A stretch of 64,000 nucleotides of DNA, from contig NZ_JAJLQY010000003.1 in NCBI RefSeq assembly GCF_020991275.1, positions 310,001-374,000 of the forward strand. The letters are read 5' to 3'. A program made the position numbers and the translations under genes. The notes below the pieces were generated by a model. It was not told where the DNA came from and did no database searches. It saw only the letters and a list, made by a program, of their open reading frames with translations. Of this stretch, positions 32,074 to 40,869 are shown piece after piece; the first letter of the stretch is position 1; each line of letters starts with the position of its first letter. Origin of the DNA: Actinocorallia sp. API 0066 (lineage in GTDB: Bacteria > Actinomycetota > Actinomycetes > Streptosporangiales > Streptosporangiaceae).

Positions 32074-33714
32074 ATGACCGACCTCGCCGGACCGGGTGAG
32101 CAGGGCGGCTGCTGCGGCGTCAGCGCGTGCTGCACCGACGCCGAGCAGGCTCTCGACCCCACCGTCACCGTCACCCAGGCCAAGACCGACGCCGGGTGCG
32201 GATGCGTCGAGGACGCCGCGCCGGGCGACGACCCGCCGGTCGTCGTCATCGGGGCCGGGCCCGTCGGGCTCGCCGCCGCCGCGCACCTGGCCGAGCGCGG
32301 GCTGGACTTCCTCGTCCTGGAGGCCGGGGAGACGGTCGGCGCGGCCGTCGCCGACTGGGGGCACGTGCGGCTGTTCTCACCGTGGCGCTATGACGTCGAC
32401 GCCGCGGCCCGTCGCCTCCTGGAGGCCGAAGGCTGGGACGCGCCCTCACCCGAGCTGCTACCGACCGGCGCCGACCTCGTCCGGGAGTACCTCGCGCCGC
32501 TCGCCGCCGTCCCCGCGCTGTCCGGACGCGTCCGCACGGGGGCGCGGGTGCTGGCCGTGACGCGTCAGGGCGTCGACGTCACCCGCACGATCGGCCGCGA
32601 CGAACGCCCGCTGCTGGTGCGCGTCCGCCACGCCGACGGCACCGTCCAGGACGTGGCGGCCCGCGCCGTCATCGACGCCTCCGGCACCTGGGGGCGGCGC
32701 AACCCCCTCGGCCACTCCGGCCTCCCCGCCCCCGGCGAGCACGAGGCCGCACCACGGATCACCGGCCCGCTGCCCGACGTCCTCGGCCGCGACCGCGACC
32801 GGTTCGCCGGAAAACACACCCTCGTCGTCGGCATGGGCCACTCGGCCGCCAACACCCTGCTCGCCCTCGCCGAACTCGCCGTCCAGGAGCCCCGCACCCG
32901 GATCACCTGGGCCGTGCGCGGCACGTCGGTCGCCCGGCTGTACGGCGGCGGCGAGGCCGACGGCCTACCCGCGCGCGGCGCCCTGGGCACCCGTCTCAAG
33001 GCGGCCGTCGACAGCGGCGAGATCAACCTCGTCCGTTCCTTCACCATCACCGGCTTCACCAACGCCGCCGACAGCGTGCACGTCACCGGCTCGACGCCGG
33101 ACGGCGTCCGGACGCTGGCGGCTGACCTGGTCGTCGCCGCCACCGGATTCCGGCCCGACCTGGCCATGCTCCGCGAGGTCCGCGTCTCCCTGGACCCGGC
33201 CACCGAGGCCCCGACCGGCATCGCCAAGATGATCGACCCGAACCTCCACTCCTGCGGCACCGTCCCTCCGCACGGCGAACGCGACCTCATCCAGCCGGAG
33301 AAGAGTTTCTACATCGTCGGCATGAAGAGCTACGGCCGCGCCCCGACCTTCCTCCTCGCCACCGGCTACGAGCAGGTCCGCTCCATCGCCGCCGCCCTCG
33401 CCAACGACCGCGAAGCCGCCGACACCATCCACCTCAACCTCCCCAAAACCGGCATCTGCTCCACCACCCCCGCCCCCGAAACCCCCCTACCGGACACCAA
33501 GCCCGACTCCGAGCCTTCCCGCGCACTTGAGCCCGGCCATAAAACGTCCGGCACGCCCGAACCCGACCACGACACGCCCCACGCACCCGAGCCCTCCGCC
33601 GAGGCGGCCCGATGCTGCGGAAGCACCCCACAGCCCGTCACCATCGGCGCTTCCACCGGACGCGGTTTCGCCACCGGACGCGCCCACGGCTACTCCGGCG
33701 ACGCCGAATCCTGA
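32074..33714 (+). CDS. Cys-rich FAD-dependent monooxygenase in ars island
   Basis: This 546-residue protein has a Rossmann FAD-binding motif VVVIGAGPVGLAAAAHLAER at about residues 52-71. A second nucleotide-binding site is at TLVVGMGHSAANTLLALAEL (about 250), typical of flavin-containing monooxygenases, and the ATGFRPD motif is at about 365. Unusual additions are a Cys-rich N-terminus (GGCCGVSACC, later CGC) and a disordered Pro/Glu/Thr-rich tail after about residue 460 with another CC pair (ARCCGS). Similar ArsR-linked flavin monooxygenases in actinobacterial ars operons are annotated as ArsO-like and thought to act on arsenicals. Divergent transcription from an ArsR gene supports an arsenic role. 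The Cys pairs may bind As(III); this is inferred. Confidence 0.82.
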   Translation: MTDLAGPGEQGGCCGVSACCTDAEQALDPTVTVTQAKTDAGCGCVEDAAPGDDPPVVVIGAGPVGLAAAAHLAERGLDFLVLEAGETVGAAVADWGHVRLFSPWRYDVDAAARRLLEAEGWDAPSPELLPTGADLVREYLAPLAAVPALSGRVRTGARVLAVTRQGVDVTRTIGRDERPLLVRVRHADGTVQDVAARAVIDASGTWGRRNPLGHSGLPAPGEHEAAPRITGPLPDVLGRDRDRFAGKHTLVVGMGHSAANTLLALAELAVQEPRTRITWAVRGTSVARLYGGGEADGLPARGALGTRLKAAVDSGEINLVRSFTITGFTNAADSVHVTGSTPDGVRTLAADLVVAATGFRPDLAMLREVRVSLDPATEAPTGIAKMIDPNLHSCGTVPPHGERDLIQPEKSFYIVGMKSYGRAPTFLLATGYEQVRSIAAALANDREAADTIHLNLPKTGICSTTPAPETPLPDTKPDSEPSRALEPGHKTSGTPEPDHDTPHAPEPSAEAARCCGSTPQPVTIGASTGRGFATGRAHGYSGDAES

Positions 33715-33721
33715 GCCCACC

Positions 33722-33748
33722 CGGCGGAGGCCATCCCGGTCTCCGCCG
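33722..33748. terminator. Possible terminator hairpin after monooxygenase
   Basis: CGGCGGAG (33722-33729) and CTCCGCCG (33741-33748) form a perfect eight-base stem with an 11-base loop, eight bases after the monooxygenase stop. There is no T-tract, as is common in high-GC actinomycetes, so the call is tentative. No gene is seen between it and 33912. Confidence 0.35.
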
Positions 33749-33912
33749 CGAGCCTGCTCTCACCCCTCTCCCCCGGTCGGCCCGGTGCCGGTGCCGACCA
33801 GCCCAACACTCTGCCCCGAACCGCCTCAGTGAACCGCCCACCAGAAGGCTCTTCCAACCCGTCCGACACCCGACGCCTCCTGCCGCACGCCAGCCACGTC
33901 CCGGAGCCACCG

Positions 33913-34407
33913 ATGACCCACCACCTGCGCCTCATGCGCCCCGGCGACGCCGCCCAGGTTCTCGCCATCTACCAGGCCGGACTCGACACCGGCGACGCCA
34001 GCTTCGAGACCCAAGCCCCCACCTGGGAGACCTTCGACAGCAGCAAACTCCCCGACCACCGCCACGTCGCCACCACCGACGACGGCACCCTCCTGGGCTG
34101 GATCGCCGTCAGTCCCGTCTCCTCCCGCCCCGTCTACGCCGGAGTCGTCGAGCACTCCGTCTACATCCACCCCGCGTCCCAAGGCCAGGGCATCGGCTCC
34201 GCCCTCCTCAAAGCCCTCATCACCTCCACCGAAGCCGCCGGAATCTGGACCATCCAATCCAGCATCTTCCCCACAAACACCGCAAGCCTCGCCCTCCACC
34301 ACCGCCACAACTTCCGCACCATCGGCACCCGCCACCGCCTTGCCCAACACCACGGCACCTGGCGCGACGTCACCCTCCTAGAACGCCGTACCCCAACCAT
34401 CACCTAA
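33913..34407 (+). CDS. arsN1: ArsN1-like GNAT N-acetyltransferase
   Basis: This 164-residue protein belongs to the phosphinothricin/arsinothricin acetyltransferase branch of GNATs: LRLMRPGDAAQVLAIYQAGL, DTGDASFETQAPTWETFDSS, acetyl-CoA site VYIHPASQGQGIGSALLKAL, then FRTIGTRHRLAQHHGTWRDV. The ATG at 33913 begins the family-typical sequence; an in-frame ATG at 33829 would add 28 unnatural residues. In ars clusters the ArsN1 group inactivates arsinothricin, the arsenic analogue of phosphinothricin, by N-acetylation. Position within the ars island favours that substrate, though related enzymes act on phosphinothricin or methionine sulfone. Confidence 0.8.
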   Translation: MTHHLRLMRPGDAAQVLAIYQAGLDTGDASFETQAPTWETFDSSKLPDHRHVATTDDGTLLGWIAVSPVSSRPVYAGVVEHSVYIHPASQGQGIGSALLKALITSTEAAGIWTIQSSIFPTNTASLALHHRHNFRTIGTRHRLAQHHGTWRDVTLLERRTPTIT

Positions 34408-34487
34408 CCAACCGCCCCGAACCACTTCCCCCCAGCCCCCCACGTCCACCCGAACACTACCGAGCCCATTGTGGATACCCTTCCTCA

Positions 34488-35033
34488 ATGCGACCGCTTC
34501 GGTACTCCATCAACCTCACCCTGGACGGGTGCTGCGATCATCTCGCGATCGTCCCGGACGAGGAGTTGCACCGTCACCACGCGACGAACCTCGACCGGGC
34601 CGACGCACTTCTCTTCGGCCGCGTAACTTACCAAATGATGGAGGAAGCATGGCGGCCCCCAACGCCGCCGGGCGCCCGACCTGAGTGGATGGAACCCTTC
34701 GCCCGAACGATCAGCGCGGCCCAAAAGTACGTCGTGTCAAGCACCCTGAACCACGTCGACTGGAACGCCGAACTCCTACACGGCGACCTGGCCGAAACCG
34801 TCCAGCAACTCAAACAGCAGCCCGGCAACGGCCTCCTCGTAGGCGGAGTAAAACTCGCCCTCGCCCTGACGGAACTGAGATTGATCGACGAGTACGAGTT
34901 CGTGGTGCAACCCAGAATCACCGGCCACGGCCCAACACTCTTCACCGGCCTCTCAAAACACGTCGACCTGAAACCCATAAGCCGCGTCGAGTTCAACTCC
35001 GGAACCGTCGCAACCCGATACAAGCCCACCTGA
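34488..35033 (+). CDS. Dihydrofolate reductase-family protein (RibD C-terminal fold)
   Basis: This 181-residue protein has the RibD-C/YyaP fold: RYSINLTLDGCCDHLA (motif SLDG-like), ADALLFGRVTYQMMEEAW, KYVVSSTLNHVDWNAELL, GNGLLVGGVKLALALTELRL (GG-containing NADPH loop) and LIDEYEFVVQPRITGHGPTL. Members are NADPH-dependent reductases of unknown physiological substrate and are very common in actinomycetes. The ATG at 34488 fits the family start. It is not obviously part of the arsenic set, and a strong hairpin terminator follows at 35212. Confidence 0.88.
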   Translation: MRPLRYSINLTLDGCCDHLAIVPDEELHRHHATNLDRADALLFGRVTYQMMEEAWRPPTPPGARPEWMEPFARTISAAQKYVVSSTLNHVDWNAELLHGDLAETVQQLKQQPGNGLLVGGVKLALALTELRLIDEYEFVVQPRITGHGPTLFTGLSKHVDLKPISRVEFNSGTVATRYKPT

Positions 35034-35211
35034 CCCCCAAAGATCCCACACGACACCCCCACCAGACCAAAAGCGCCCGACAGCAACCACACGCCGAAAC
35101 GATTCGGCGAAACCACCCGCCGACGCCACCCGCGCCAACCCGTCGAACACACACCGACTCGGGCGATCCGGCAACCCACAACACCCCCAGCCCCCTGACA
35201 ACAACCAAGAC

Positions 35212-35243
35212 AAAGTCGCGCGGACCACAGCCCGCGCGACTTT
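35212..35243. terminator. Strong bidirectional hairpin terminator
   Basis: AAAGTCGCGCGG (35212-35223) and CCGCGCGACTTT (35232-35243) are exact reverse complements separated by eight bases, giving a 12-bp stem that ends in TTT on either strand. It sits between the DHFR-family gene (plus strand) and CRISPR array B, whose pre-crRNA runs leftwards into it. It can terminate both transcripts. Array A has no such hairpin. Confidence 0.75.
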
Positions 35244-35265
35244 CCCTTACCCATAAGACCAACAA

Positions 35266-35441
35266 CATCAAATCCGATGCGGTTTTGTTGGTGGGTGTGA
35301 CCTGAGCAAGTACGGAATCGGCGGCGTGCTGGCGCTGTTTCAATCCGATGCGGTTTGTCGGCGGGTGCGACGCCTATGCAGGTTGAAGTGTCATGAACGG
35401 AGAAGGTTTCAATCCGGTGCGGTTTTGTGGGTGGGGGTGAC
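35266..35441 (-). CRISPR. Type III CRISPR array B (3 repeats)
   Basis: Repeats lie at 35266-35301, 35337-35371 and 35406-35441, with spacers of 35 and 34 nt. The repeat is that of array A; the middle copy has lost one T and all three carry point changes, so the array is short and old. On the minus strand the repeats end ATTGAAAC, again placing the leader on the right (35442-35595). Trailer sequences to the left also match those of array A (CCCTT.ACCCA.AA..CCAAC before the last repeat). It stands 300 bp from cas6. Confidence 0.88.
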
Positions 35442-35595
35442 GGGGCTCTGATTATGGGGTGTTGGGCTGGGGCTTTGCAAGATCGTGGGTCGACCTGTCC
35501 AGGTGGTGCGTTGCGGAGAGCGTCGTTGATCTTCGCGTTCGGGTGTTCACGCGAGTGAGTTGTGTGGTTCTGGGGTGCTCCGAACCTCTGGGTGA
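35442..35595 (-). promoter_or_regulatory. CRISPR leader of array B
   Basis: This is the second copy of the type III leader described at 31248-31400, on the same side of its array. The sequence between it and the cas6 ATG (35745) is G-rich and contains no other gene. The divergent array transcript and cas6 message therefore start within a 300-bp region. Confidence 0.75.
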
Positions 35596-35744
35596 TGGGT
35601 TGTCCATCGGTAGGGGCATGAGGAGTTCTGGGTGTGGAACCGTGCCTGGCGGGGCTGTGGGGTGGGTTTGTGGAATCGGTGTGGGTTTGGGGGGCGGGTT
35701 CATTAGGGTGCGGGGAGGGTTGTGGGGTGGAAGAGGGGTGGGGG

Positions 35745-36536
35745 ATGCCGGCTCGGATCGGGGTGCTGTTGGAGGCTGGGAGGGGGGCTGCTGGGCGGCC
35801 GGCTGTGCATACTGGGCCGGCGGTCAATGCGGCGTTTCTTGCGGCGGTTCGGGATGGGGGTGAGGCGGAGCTTGCGACTTTGTTTCATGAGGCGAGGCCG
35901 CCCAAGCCGTATACGTTGACGCCGTTGCTTGATGAGCGGGACCGGCCTGCGCGGGGGGTTGGGGAGCGGGTGCGGTTCGAGGTCGGGGTGCTCAGTGACA
36001 CGCTTACCGCGCCGGTGCTTCTGGCGCTCTCTCGGCTGTCGCGTACTCGGGTCGCGAACTGCCATTACTCCGTCGCGGGGATCGAGGTTCTGCGGGCTGA
36101 GCCGTACGCTGAGTTGCTTGACGCCGCGCGGTCGGTTCGGCGGTGGACGTTCGACATTCGGACGCCTGCCGCGTTCTTCACGGCTCGGGAGGAGGGTGTG
36201 CGCCGGGTCCGGCCGTTCCCCACTCCCGAATGGGTGTTCTCGGATCTGTATCGGCGGTGGAACGCTTTCGGGCCTCCGATGGATGATGAGACGGCGGATG
36301 CGATCACCGGGAATCTCGAAGCCGTCGAGCATCGCTTGGTGACGTCGGAACACCTGCTCAAAGCGGGTGCGCCGACGGTTCGGGGCTGTGTCGGGACGAT
36401 CTCGTACAGGGTTGTCGGCCAGCCTGGAGCGGACGCCGTCCTCGCGTTGGACGCGCTTGTCCGGTTCAGTGCCTATGCCGGTATCGGTGACCGCACCAAC
36501 ATCGGCATGGGACACGTCCACCCCACATCACCGTGA
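35745..36536 (+). CDS. cas6: Cas6 pre-crRNA endoribonuclease
   Basis: This 263-residue RAMP endonuclease of the Cas6 family has an N-terminal ferredoxin-like half (NAAFLAAVRDGGEAELATLF, HEARPPKPYTLTPLL), a middle strand set (TFDIRTPAAFFTARE), and at the C-terminus the Gly-rich, positively charged loop FSAYAGIGDRTNIGMGHVHP that contacts the repeat. His residues near the N-terminus (TLFHEARP) and C-terminus are candidates for catalysis. The ATG at 35745 is preceded by AAGAGGGGTGGGGG. It is the only Cas6 homologue beside the type III-D genes and arrays A/B; it should cut 8 nt from the repeat 3' end, leaving ATTGAAAC. The I-G system has its own Cas6 domain in Csb2. Confidence 0.88.
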   Translation: MPARIGVLLEAGRGAAGRPAVHTGPAVNAAFLAAVRDGGEAELATLFHEARPPKPYTLTPLLDERDRPARGVGERVRFEVGVLSDTLTAPVLLALSRLSRTRVANCHYSVAGIEVLRAEPYAELLDAARSVRRWTFDIRTPAAFFTAREEGVRRVRPFPTPEWVFSDLYRRWNAFGPPMDDETADAITGNLEAVEHRLVTSEHLLKAGAPTVRGCVGTISYRVVGQPGADAVLALDALVRFSAYAGIGDRTNIGMGHVHPTSP

Positions 36537-36702
36537 CGAGCCCGGCGGACTACACCCGACGCGTCCGGTAGCGGTTCTACGGAGCCTGCTCCCGGTGGAG
36601 CGACCGTCACTGTCGAGGCCGTCGCCCGTCAGCCGGAGTTCGCACGCGAGGAAGCGGTTCTGCTTCTACGGCGCGTCCGCCGGTGACTCGAACGCAGGTT
36701 GA

Positions 36703-37056
36703 TCAACGGGGTGTCCGGACCCGCTCGGTCGAGGTGGCGCGCACGAGCGTGTCCGACCAGTCGACGCCGGCCCGGGCGACGAGCAGGGCCAGCGTGACCA
36801 CCAGGTGTTGTGCCCGGTCGTCGGCGAGGGCCAGGGTTTGTGCCGCGTGGCGGGTGAGGGAGTCCAGGGCTGGGTGGTCGGCGGCGCACAGCTTGCCGAT
36901 GAGTGTCCGGTAGGTGCGGGTGGTGCCGCGCGGGGAGGCGGTCGTGGGCAGGTGTCGCAGTGCGGTGCGGGCGGCGGCGCGGTCGGCGGCGACGATCGCG
37001 TGTCGCTCGGGGTCGGGGCTGGGGTGGGGGCTGATGGTCTCCTCTACACCGCCCAT
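36703..37056 (-). CDS. Small helical protein at end of III-D operon
   Basis: This frame has 117 residues from the ATG at 37056; the open frame continues upstream without a start as far as the stop of the CARF-HEPN gene, with protein-like sequence (RTRTLLARLHTVNPAFYAAN). The protein is mostly helical: RHAIVAADRAAARTALRHLP, TYRTLIGKLCAADHPALDSL and HLVVTLALLVARAGVDWSDT. Its position as the last gene of a type III operon and its helical character make a Cas11-like small subunit conceivable, but no motif proves that. The true start may be lost or non-ATG. The 166 bp between it and the convergent cas6 contain nothing recognised. Confidence 0.45.
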   Translation of the reverse strand: MGGVEETISPHPSPDPERHAIVAADRAAARTALRHLPTTASPRGTTRTYRTLIGKLCAADHPALDSLTRHAAQTLALADDRAQHLVVTLALLVARAGVDWSDTLVRATSTERVRTPR

Positions 37057-37131
37057 GTTGGCCGCGTAGAAGGCGGGATTGACGGTGTGGAGGCGGGCCA
37101 GGAGCGTCCGGGTTCGGCGGGTCGCTTCGGC

Positions 37132-38809
37132 TCAGCTGAGGTGGTGGCGTGTCAGGAGGTCTGTCGGCGGTTCGCAGGGGTCGGGGGCGCCGCGTCGGGC
37201 GCGGAACACGGCGGCGATCAGCAGGTCCAGGTCTGCCTCGTTGGAGCGGAGGGGCGCCGCCCAGGCGGCCTGGCGGAGGTCGCGGTCGGGGCGGGCCGAG
37301 GCGCCGCGCCGGACCGCGTCGGCCCTGCGGACGCGTTCCTCCAGGTGGCGCAGCGGATAGTGGACGAGTTGGGCGCGCATCGCGCGAAGCCAGGCGGGGG
37401 CCTCGTCGGTTCCCGCCAGGGCGGCGGCGTGCGCGGCGGCGTCCTCGTGCGCCGCCTCCTGAGAGGTCAGGAAGTCGCGCAGCACCACAAGTTCGCGGAC
37501 GCGTTCGCCCGCGCGTGTGGTGGGCACGGCGCCGTCCAGCGCGCCGCGCAGGCGGATGAAGCTCGCGTGCAGCAGGTCGTTATGGTCCGACTCGCAGTCG
37601 GCGCACCACGCGACGCCGACCGGAGCCAGGCACGGAGCGCCGCCGTGCCGGGCGCGGTGCAGCGGGCCTCGGCGGCCAGTGTTCCGGCGCGCGCCATCGT
37701 CTCGGCGGTGGCGAGCAGCCGCAGCCTCGTCCGGCCGGGGCGGGGCAGCGCGGCTCGGTACCGCGCCGTCTCGGCCAGGACCAGCCGGACGGCCGTCCGG
37801 CCTTCGGCGTCCCGGGGATCGGCGGCGGGGCCGAGACCGACGCCCATCAGCACCAGCGCGTCTCCGGACCCGAGGACGGGCCACGGGGTCAGGCTCCGGC
37901 CGCGCACGAGCGCGGGTGTCAGGTCGCCGCGTTCCCAGGCGTCGGCGCAGGCGACGATGGTCTCCGGCAGCGGAGCGGATCCCGGGCCCGCGAGGTGGGC
38001 GGTGTGCCTGGCGGCCCGCCTGTAGAACGCGAGCCAGGCGCGCAGCAACGACTGGTCGATCGCCTCGCCCCGGACGACACGTTCGAAGAAGGCTGCCTGC
38101 ACGGACGGCCACAGCTCCTTCAGCTTCGTCAGCTGCCCTGCGGTGACCCCCGCGACGGGGCCCCGCGCGGCGCTGGTGTCGGCGCGCTGACGGGCGGCCA
38201 GGAGACGCCACAGCGCGGCTCCGGCGGGGTCGAGTTGGGCGAGTTCCGCCCAGAACCGATGGCGTAGCAGCCACTGACGCAGCGGTTCCCGGGTGCCGAT
38301 GAGGTCCGGCAGGCCGTAGGGGGCGGCGGCCGCGTCAACGGGGACCCGGCTCGTCGGGCACCCGGCGTCCAGCGAAGCCAGCAGGGCCGCCACGGAGAGC
38401 CCGGTGGCGCCGCTGCCCGAGGTCACCAGGCACGTGTCCGGGGCGAACCGGGCGATCTCGGCGGCGGCGGGGGCGAGCCCGGCGAGGGCCGTCGCTCCAC
38501 GGCCCGGACCTGGCCGGGTGCGAAGGCCCGGCCGAACATGCCGTGCTCGCCGCACAGCCCGTCGCGCAGCCGCCGTCCCTGCTCGGCGAACGACTCCGTG
38601 CCGGGCCGGTGGACGTTGACGGTCGAGAGCAGCGTGAGCCCGGAGATCGCTACGCCCGCCTCGGCGAGACCCGCGAAGATCTTCTCCAGGGGACGGAGCC
38701 GGGGGACGGGCGTCGCGCCGCCGTCGCGGTCGGCGGGCCTGGCGGGGGGAGGCAGGCCGAGGTCGCCGCCGCCGATCGGGTGCAGAAGGAGGGTGCGGGC
38801 GGGCTTCAC
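37132..38809 (-). pseudogene. CARF-HEPN-like type III ancillary nuclease, two frameshifts
   Basis: The GTG at 38809 overlaps the upstream RAMP stop (GTGA). Frame 1 gives TLLLHPIGGGDLGLP, VAISGLTLLSTVNV and FAPGQVRAVE, then after a -1 shift near 38505 frame 2 gives APDTCLVTSGSGATGLSVAA and about 270 further residues. After another -1 shift near 37640 frame 3 gives GVAWCADCESDHNDLLHASF and ends at 37132. The first ~180 residues look like a CARF sensor: alternating strands, with the TSGSGATGLSVAALL loop like the nucleotide-binding loop of Csm6/Csx1. The C-terminal helical part contains RAQLVH, an RX4H motif expected for a HEPN RNase. A cOA-activated RNase is therefore inferred. Two single-base losses would inactivate it unless they are assembly errors. 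Confidence 0.55.
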
Positions 38810-40869
38810 TCCTTTCCCTTGTGCTTGTAGAGGGGGAGGCGGTCGGTTGAGAGTGGGCGTGGCAGGGAGCGGCCGTGGCCGGGGGCGACGGTCTTGCCCT
38901 TGAGCTTCTCGTTGGCGGTGAACCACTCGTAGGAGCGGCCTCTCGGGTCGGGCGGTACCGGAACGCCCGGGTCCATCCCGTCCGGGCGGACTCGGGGGTA
39001 GTGGACGGGGATGTTGGGCACGCCCTCGGACACGGCGAGGAACTCGGCGGCGACGCCGCCCAGGCCGTCCTCGTCCCGGTGCCGCTCGAAGTGGGCGATC
39101 GCCTCTTCGACGATCCTCAGGCCGTCGGTCTTGGGGAGGTCCTGGTCGAGGCCGCGGTAGTACTCGGCCCATTGCGCGCCGCTGTGCAGGTCGGCGCTGT
39201 CGACGCTGAGCCGGACGGCGCCGAACCCGAGCGGTTTGCCGAGACCGAGCCGGTGGTGGTGGCGGTCGTCCAGGCTCAGCAGCCAGCCGAGGGCGCCCAG
39301 TTCGACGTCGTCCACATCGCGCAGGTCGATCCGGAAGGTGAACTCCGTGCCCGGGTTCACCCACGCGCGGACGGAACGGTTCTGGCTGTCGCGCTGTTCG
39401 GGTGAACGGGTGCGGAAGGCGTCGCCTTTGCCGGTCAGAGCCGGTCCGTCGTCCTCCACCAGGGTCCGGGGACGGGTGAACTCCCGGTACCGGCCCTTGA
39501 CGGGCGCCTGGGTGGGGTCGGCTCCCTGGCCGTCGGCGGGGCGGCTCCAGTACTCGGTGTCGCCCTCCGTTCCGACGTGATGCCAGTACACCTTGCGGCC
39601 CCGTACCTCCTGGTCGGCCGAACCGTAGATCTCCTCCTTCGTGAGCGGCGCGCCGGTGGGGCGGGTCGCCTTCCAGGAGAAGCGCCCCTGCGACCGCTTC
39701 GGCTGTTGCAGGATCGCGAGCGGCATACCGTTCTTGCCGAACTCCATGACGCTCGGCTCATGGCACTCGACGGGGCCGACGCGGAGCCTGCCCCGGTAGG
39801 CGGGGGTCCGCAGGCCCGAGCCCTCGCGCGCGACCCACCCGAAAAGCCGGTCGGCCGGGGACAGCGAGGTGAAGTCCGGGGCGGGGTGCAGCGGCTCCGG
39901 AAGCAGTTCGCTGACCGTCTTACGGCTGATGTCCCGTGGGATCGCCACCGGGTAGAGCGCGACGATCTCTTTTCTGTCGTTCGTCCGGGCATAGCAGAGC
40001 GATCCCGGGGTGAGTTCCCTGCACCCGTCGACCTTGAGATGGCGGCTCCATTCGGCCGCGGCGGCGTCGGTGCCCATCTGGGGTGGCGGTTTTTTGAGTT
40101 CCTCCGCGGTGTGCGCCCCGAGATAGTTGTCTATCAGGTCGGTCCAGCGCTTTTTGAGTTCTTCGTTCAGGGGCTGTGTCTTGCCGTTCACGAAGAAAAC
40201 ACGTTCGTGCTTCTTCCGGTCGATGTTTTGCCCGGTGACGAATGCGTACCCCTCACGCCAGGAACGCTTTGACGCCGGGTCCGGTTCCGTGCGGAGTTCC
40301 GTGCATTTGCTGTTCCAGCCCGTTCCCATGACGATGGCCCAGACCCGCTGCCCGTGCGTGAGCTTGTGTTTCGGCCCTGGATACATCTCGACCTTCGCGG
40401 CCTCACAGAACTCGATCCGCTCGCCGTCGTCGCTGATCCGCACGGGCGTCATCGTCGCGGCGTCGTCGGCGTTCCGGCGCCAGCCGAGCGGCTCGTCCAG
40501 CGCGTCGAAGACACCGAACCGGGAATTGGTGACGATCTCGTAGGCCGAGCGCAGCATCCCCTTGACCGAGGTCGCCGGAAGATGCGGCTTGCCACGTCGG
40601 CTGAGCAGGGGGTAGAGGAAGTGCTCGTCGGCGGTGTTCCCGCCCTTCTCGCGGCGCGCGGCGTCGAGCAGGAGCAGCGGGGTCCGCACGGTGAGGCGGA
40701 CCGTGAGCGATCCAGTCCACCTCCGCTCGTGGAGACGGTCGTGGCCGGGCGGCGGGGCGTCACCGAACGCTTCGCCCAGGCCGTCGCGGGAAGGCGTGGA
40801 GACGAAGGTGTAGGGATTGAGGAACGTGTGGCCGTCCGGGACGAACTCGGACTTCTTCTGCTCGCTCAC
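38806..40869 (-). CDS. Type III RAMP protein, TIGR03986-like
   Basis: This 687-residue protein starts at a GTG (40869) overlapping the csx19 stop. It opens VSEQKKSEFVPDGHTFLNPY, TFVSTP, and has RAMP features: WTGSLTVRLTVRTPLLLLDA, the Gly-loop-like HLPATSVKGMLRSAYEIVTN with FGVFD, a central EELPTRRD-like region, and GALGWLLSLDDRHHHRLGLG, KPLGFGAVRLSV near residue 570. Domain order and length fit the TIGR03986 family of Cas7-like RAMPs found in type III-D operons. It would form part of the crRNA backbone. It is co-translated with csx19 upstream and the CARF-like gene downstream. Confidence 0.82.
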   Translation of the reverse strand: MSEQKKSEFVPDGHTFLNPYTFVSTPSRDGLGEAFGDAPPPGHDRLHERRWTGSLTVRLTVRTPLLLLDAARREKGGNTADEHFLYPLLSRRGKPHLPATSVKGMLRSAYEIVTNSRFGVFDALDEPLGWRRNADDAATMTPVRISDDGERIEFCEAAKVEMYPGPKHKLTHGQRVWAIVMGTGWNSKCTELRTEPDPASKRSWREGYAFVTGQNIDRKKHERVFFVNGKTQPLNEELKKRWTDLIDNYLGAHTAEELKKPPPQMGTDAAAAEWSRHLKVDGCRELTPGSLCYARTNDRKEIVALYPVAIPRDISRKTVSELLPEPLHPAPDFTSLSPADRLFGWVAREGSGLRTPAYRGRLRVGPVECHEPSVMEFGKNGMPLAILQQPKRSQGRFSWKATRPTGAPLTKEEIYGSADQEVRGRKVYWHHVGTEGDTEYWSRPADGQGADPTQAPVKGRYREFTRPRTLVEDDGPALTGKGDAFRTRSPEQRDSQNRSVRAWVNPGTEFTFRIDLRDVDDVELGALGWLLSLDDRHHHRLGLGKPLGFGAVRLSVDSADLHSGAQWAEYYRGLDQDLPKTDGLRIVEEAIAHFERHRDEDGLGGVAAEFLAVSEGVPNIPVHYPRVRPDGMDPGVPVPPDPRGRSYEWFTANEKLKGKTVAPGHGRSLPRPLSTDRLPLYKHKGKE

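Noticed and set aside
35634-35744. Longer start for cas6 at 35634
   Set aside because: The extra residues are Gly/Val-rich and come from the leader-side G-rich sequence; ATG 35745 has a purine-rich stretch before it and fits the family start.
38480-38530. Programmed -1 frameshifting in the CARF-HEPN-like gene
   Set aside because: No X XXY YYZ slippery heptamer or downstream pseudoknot is visible at either junction; simple base loss explains the data.
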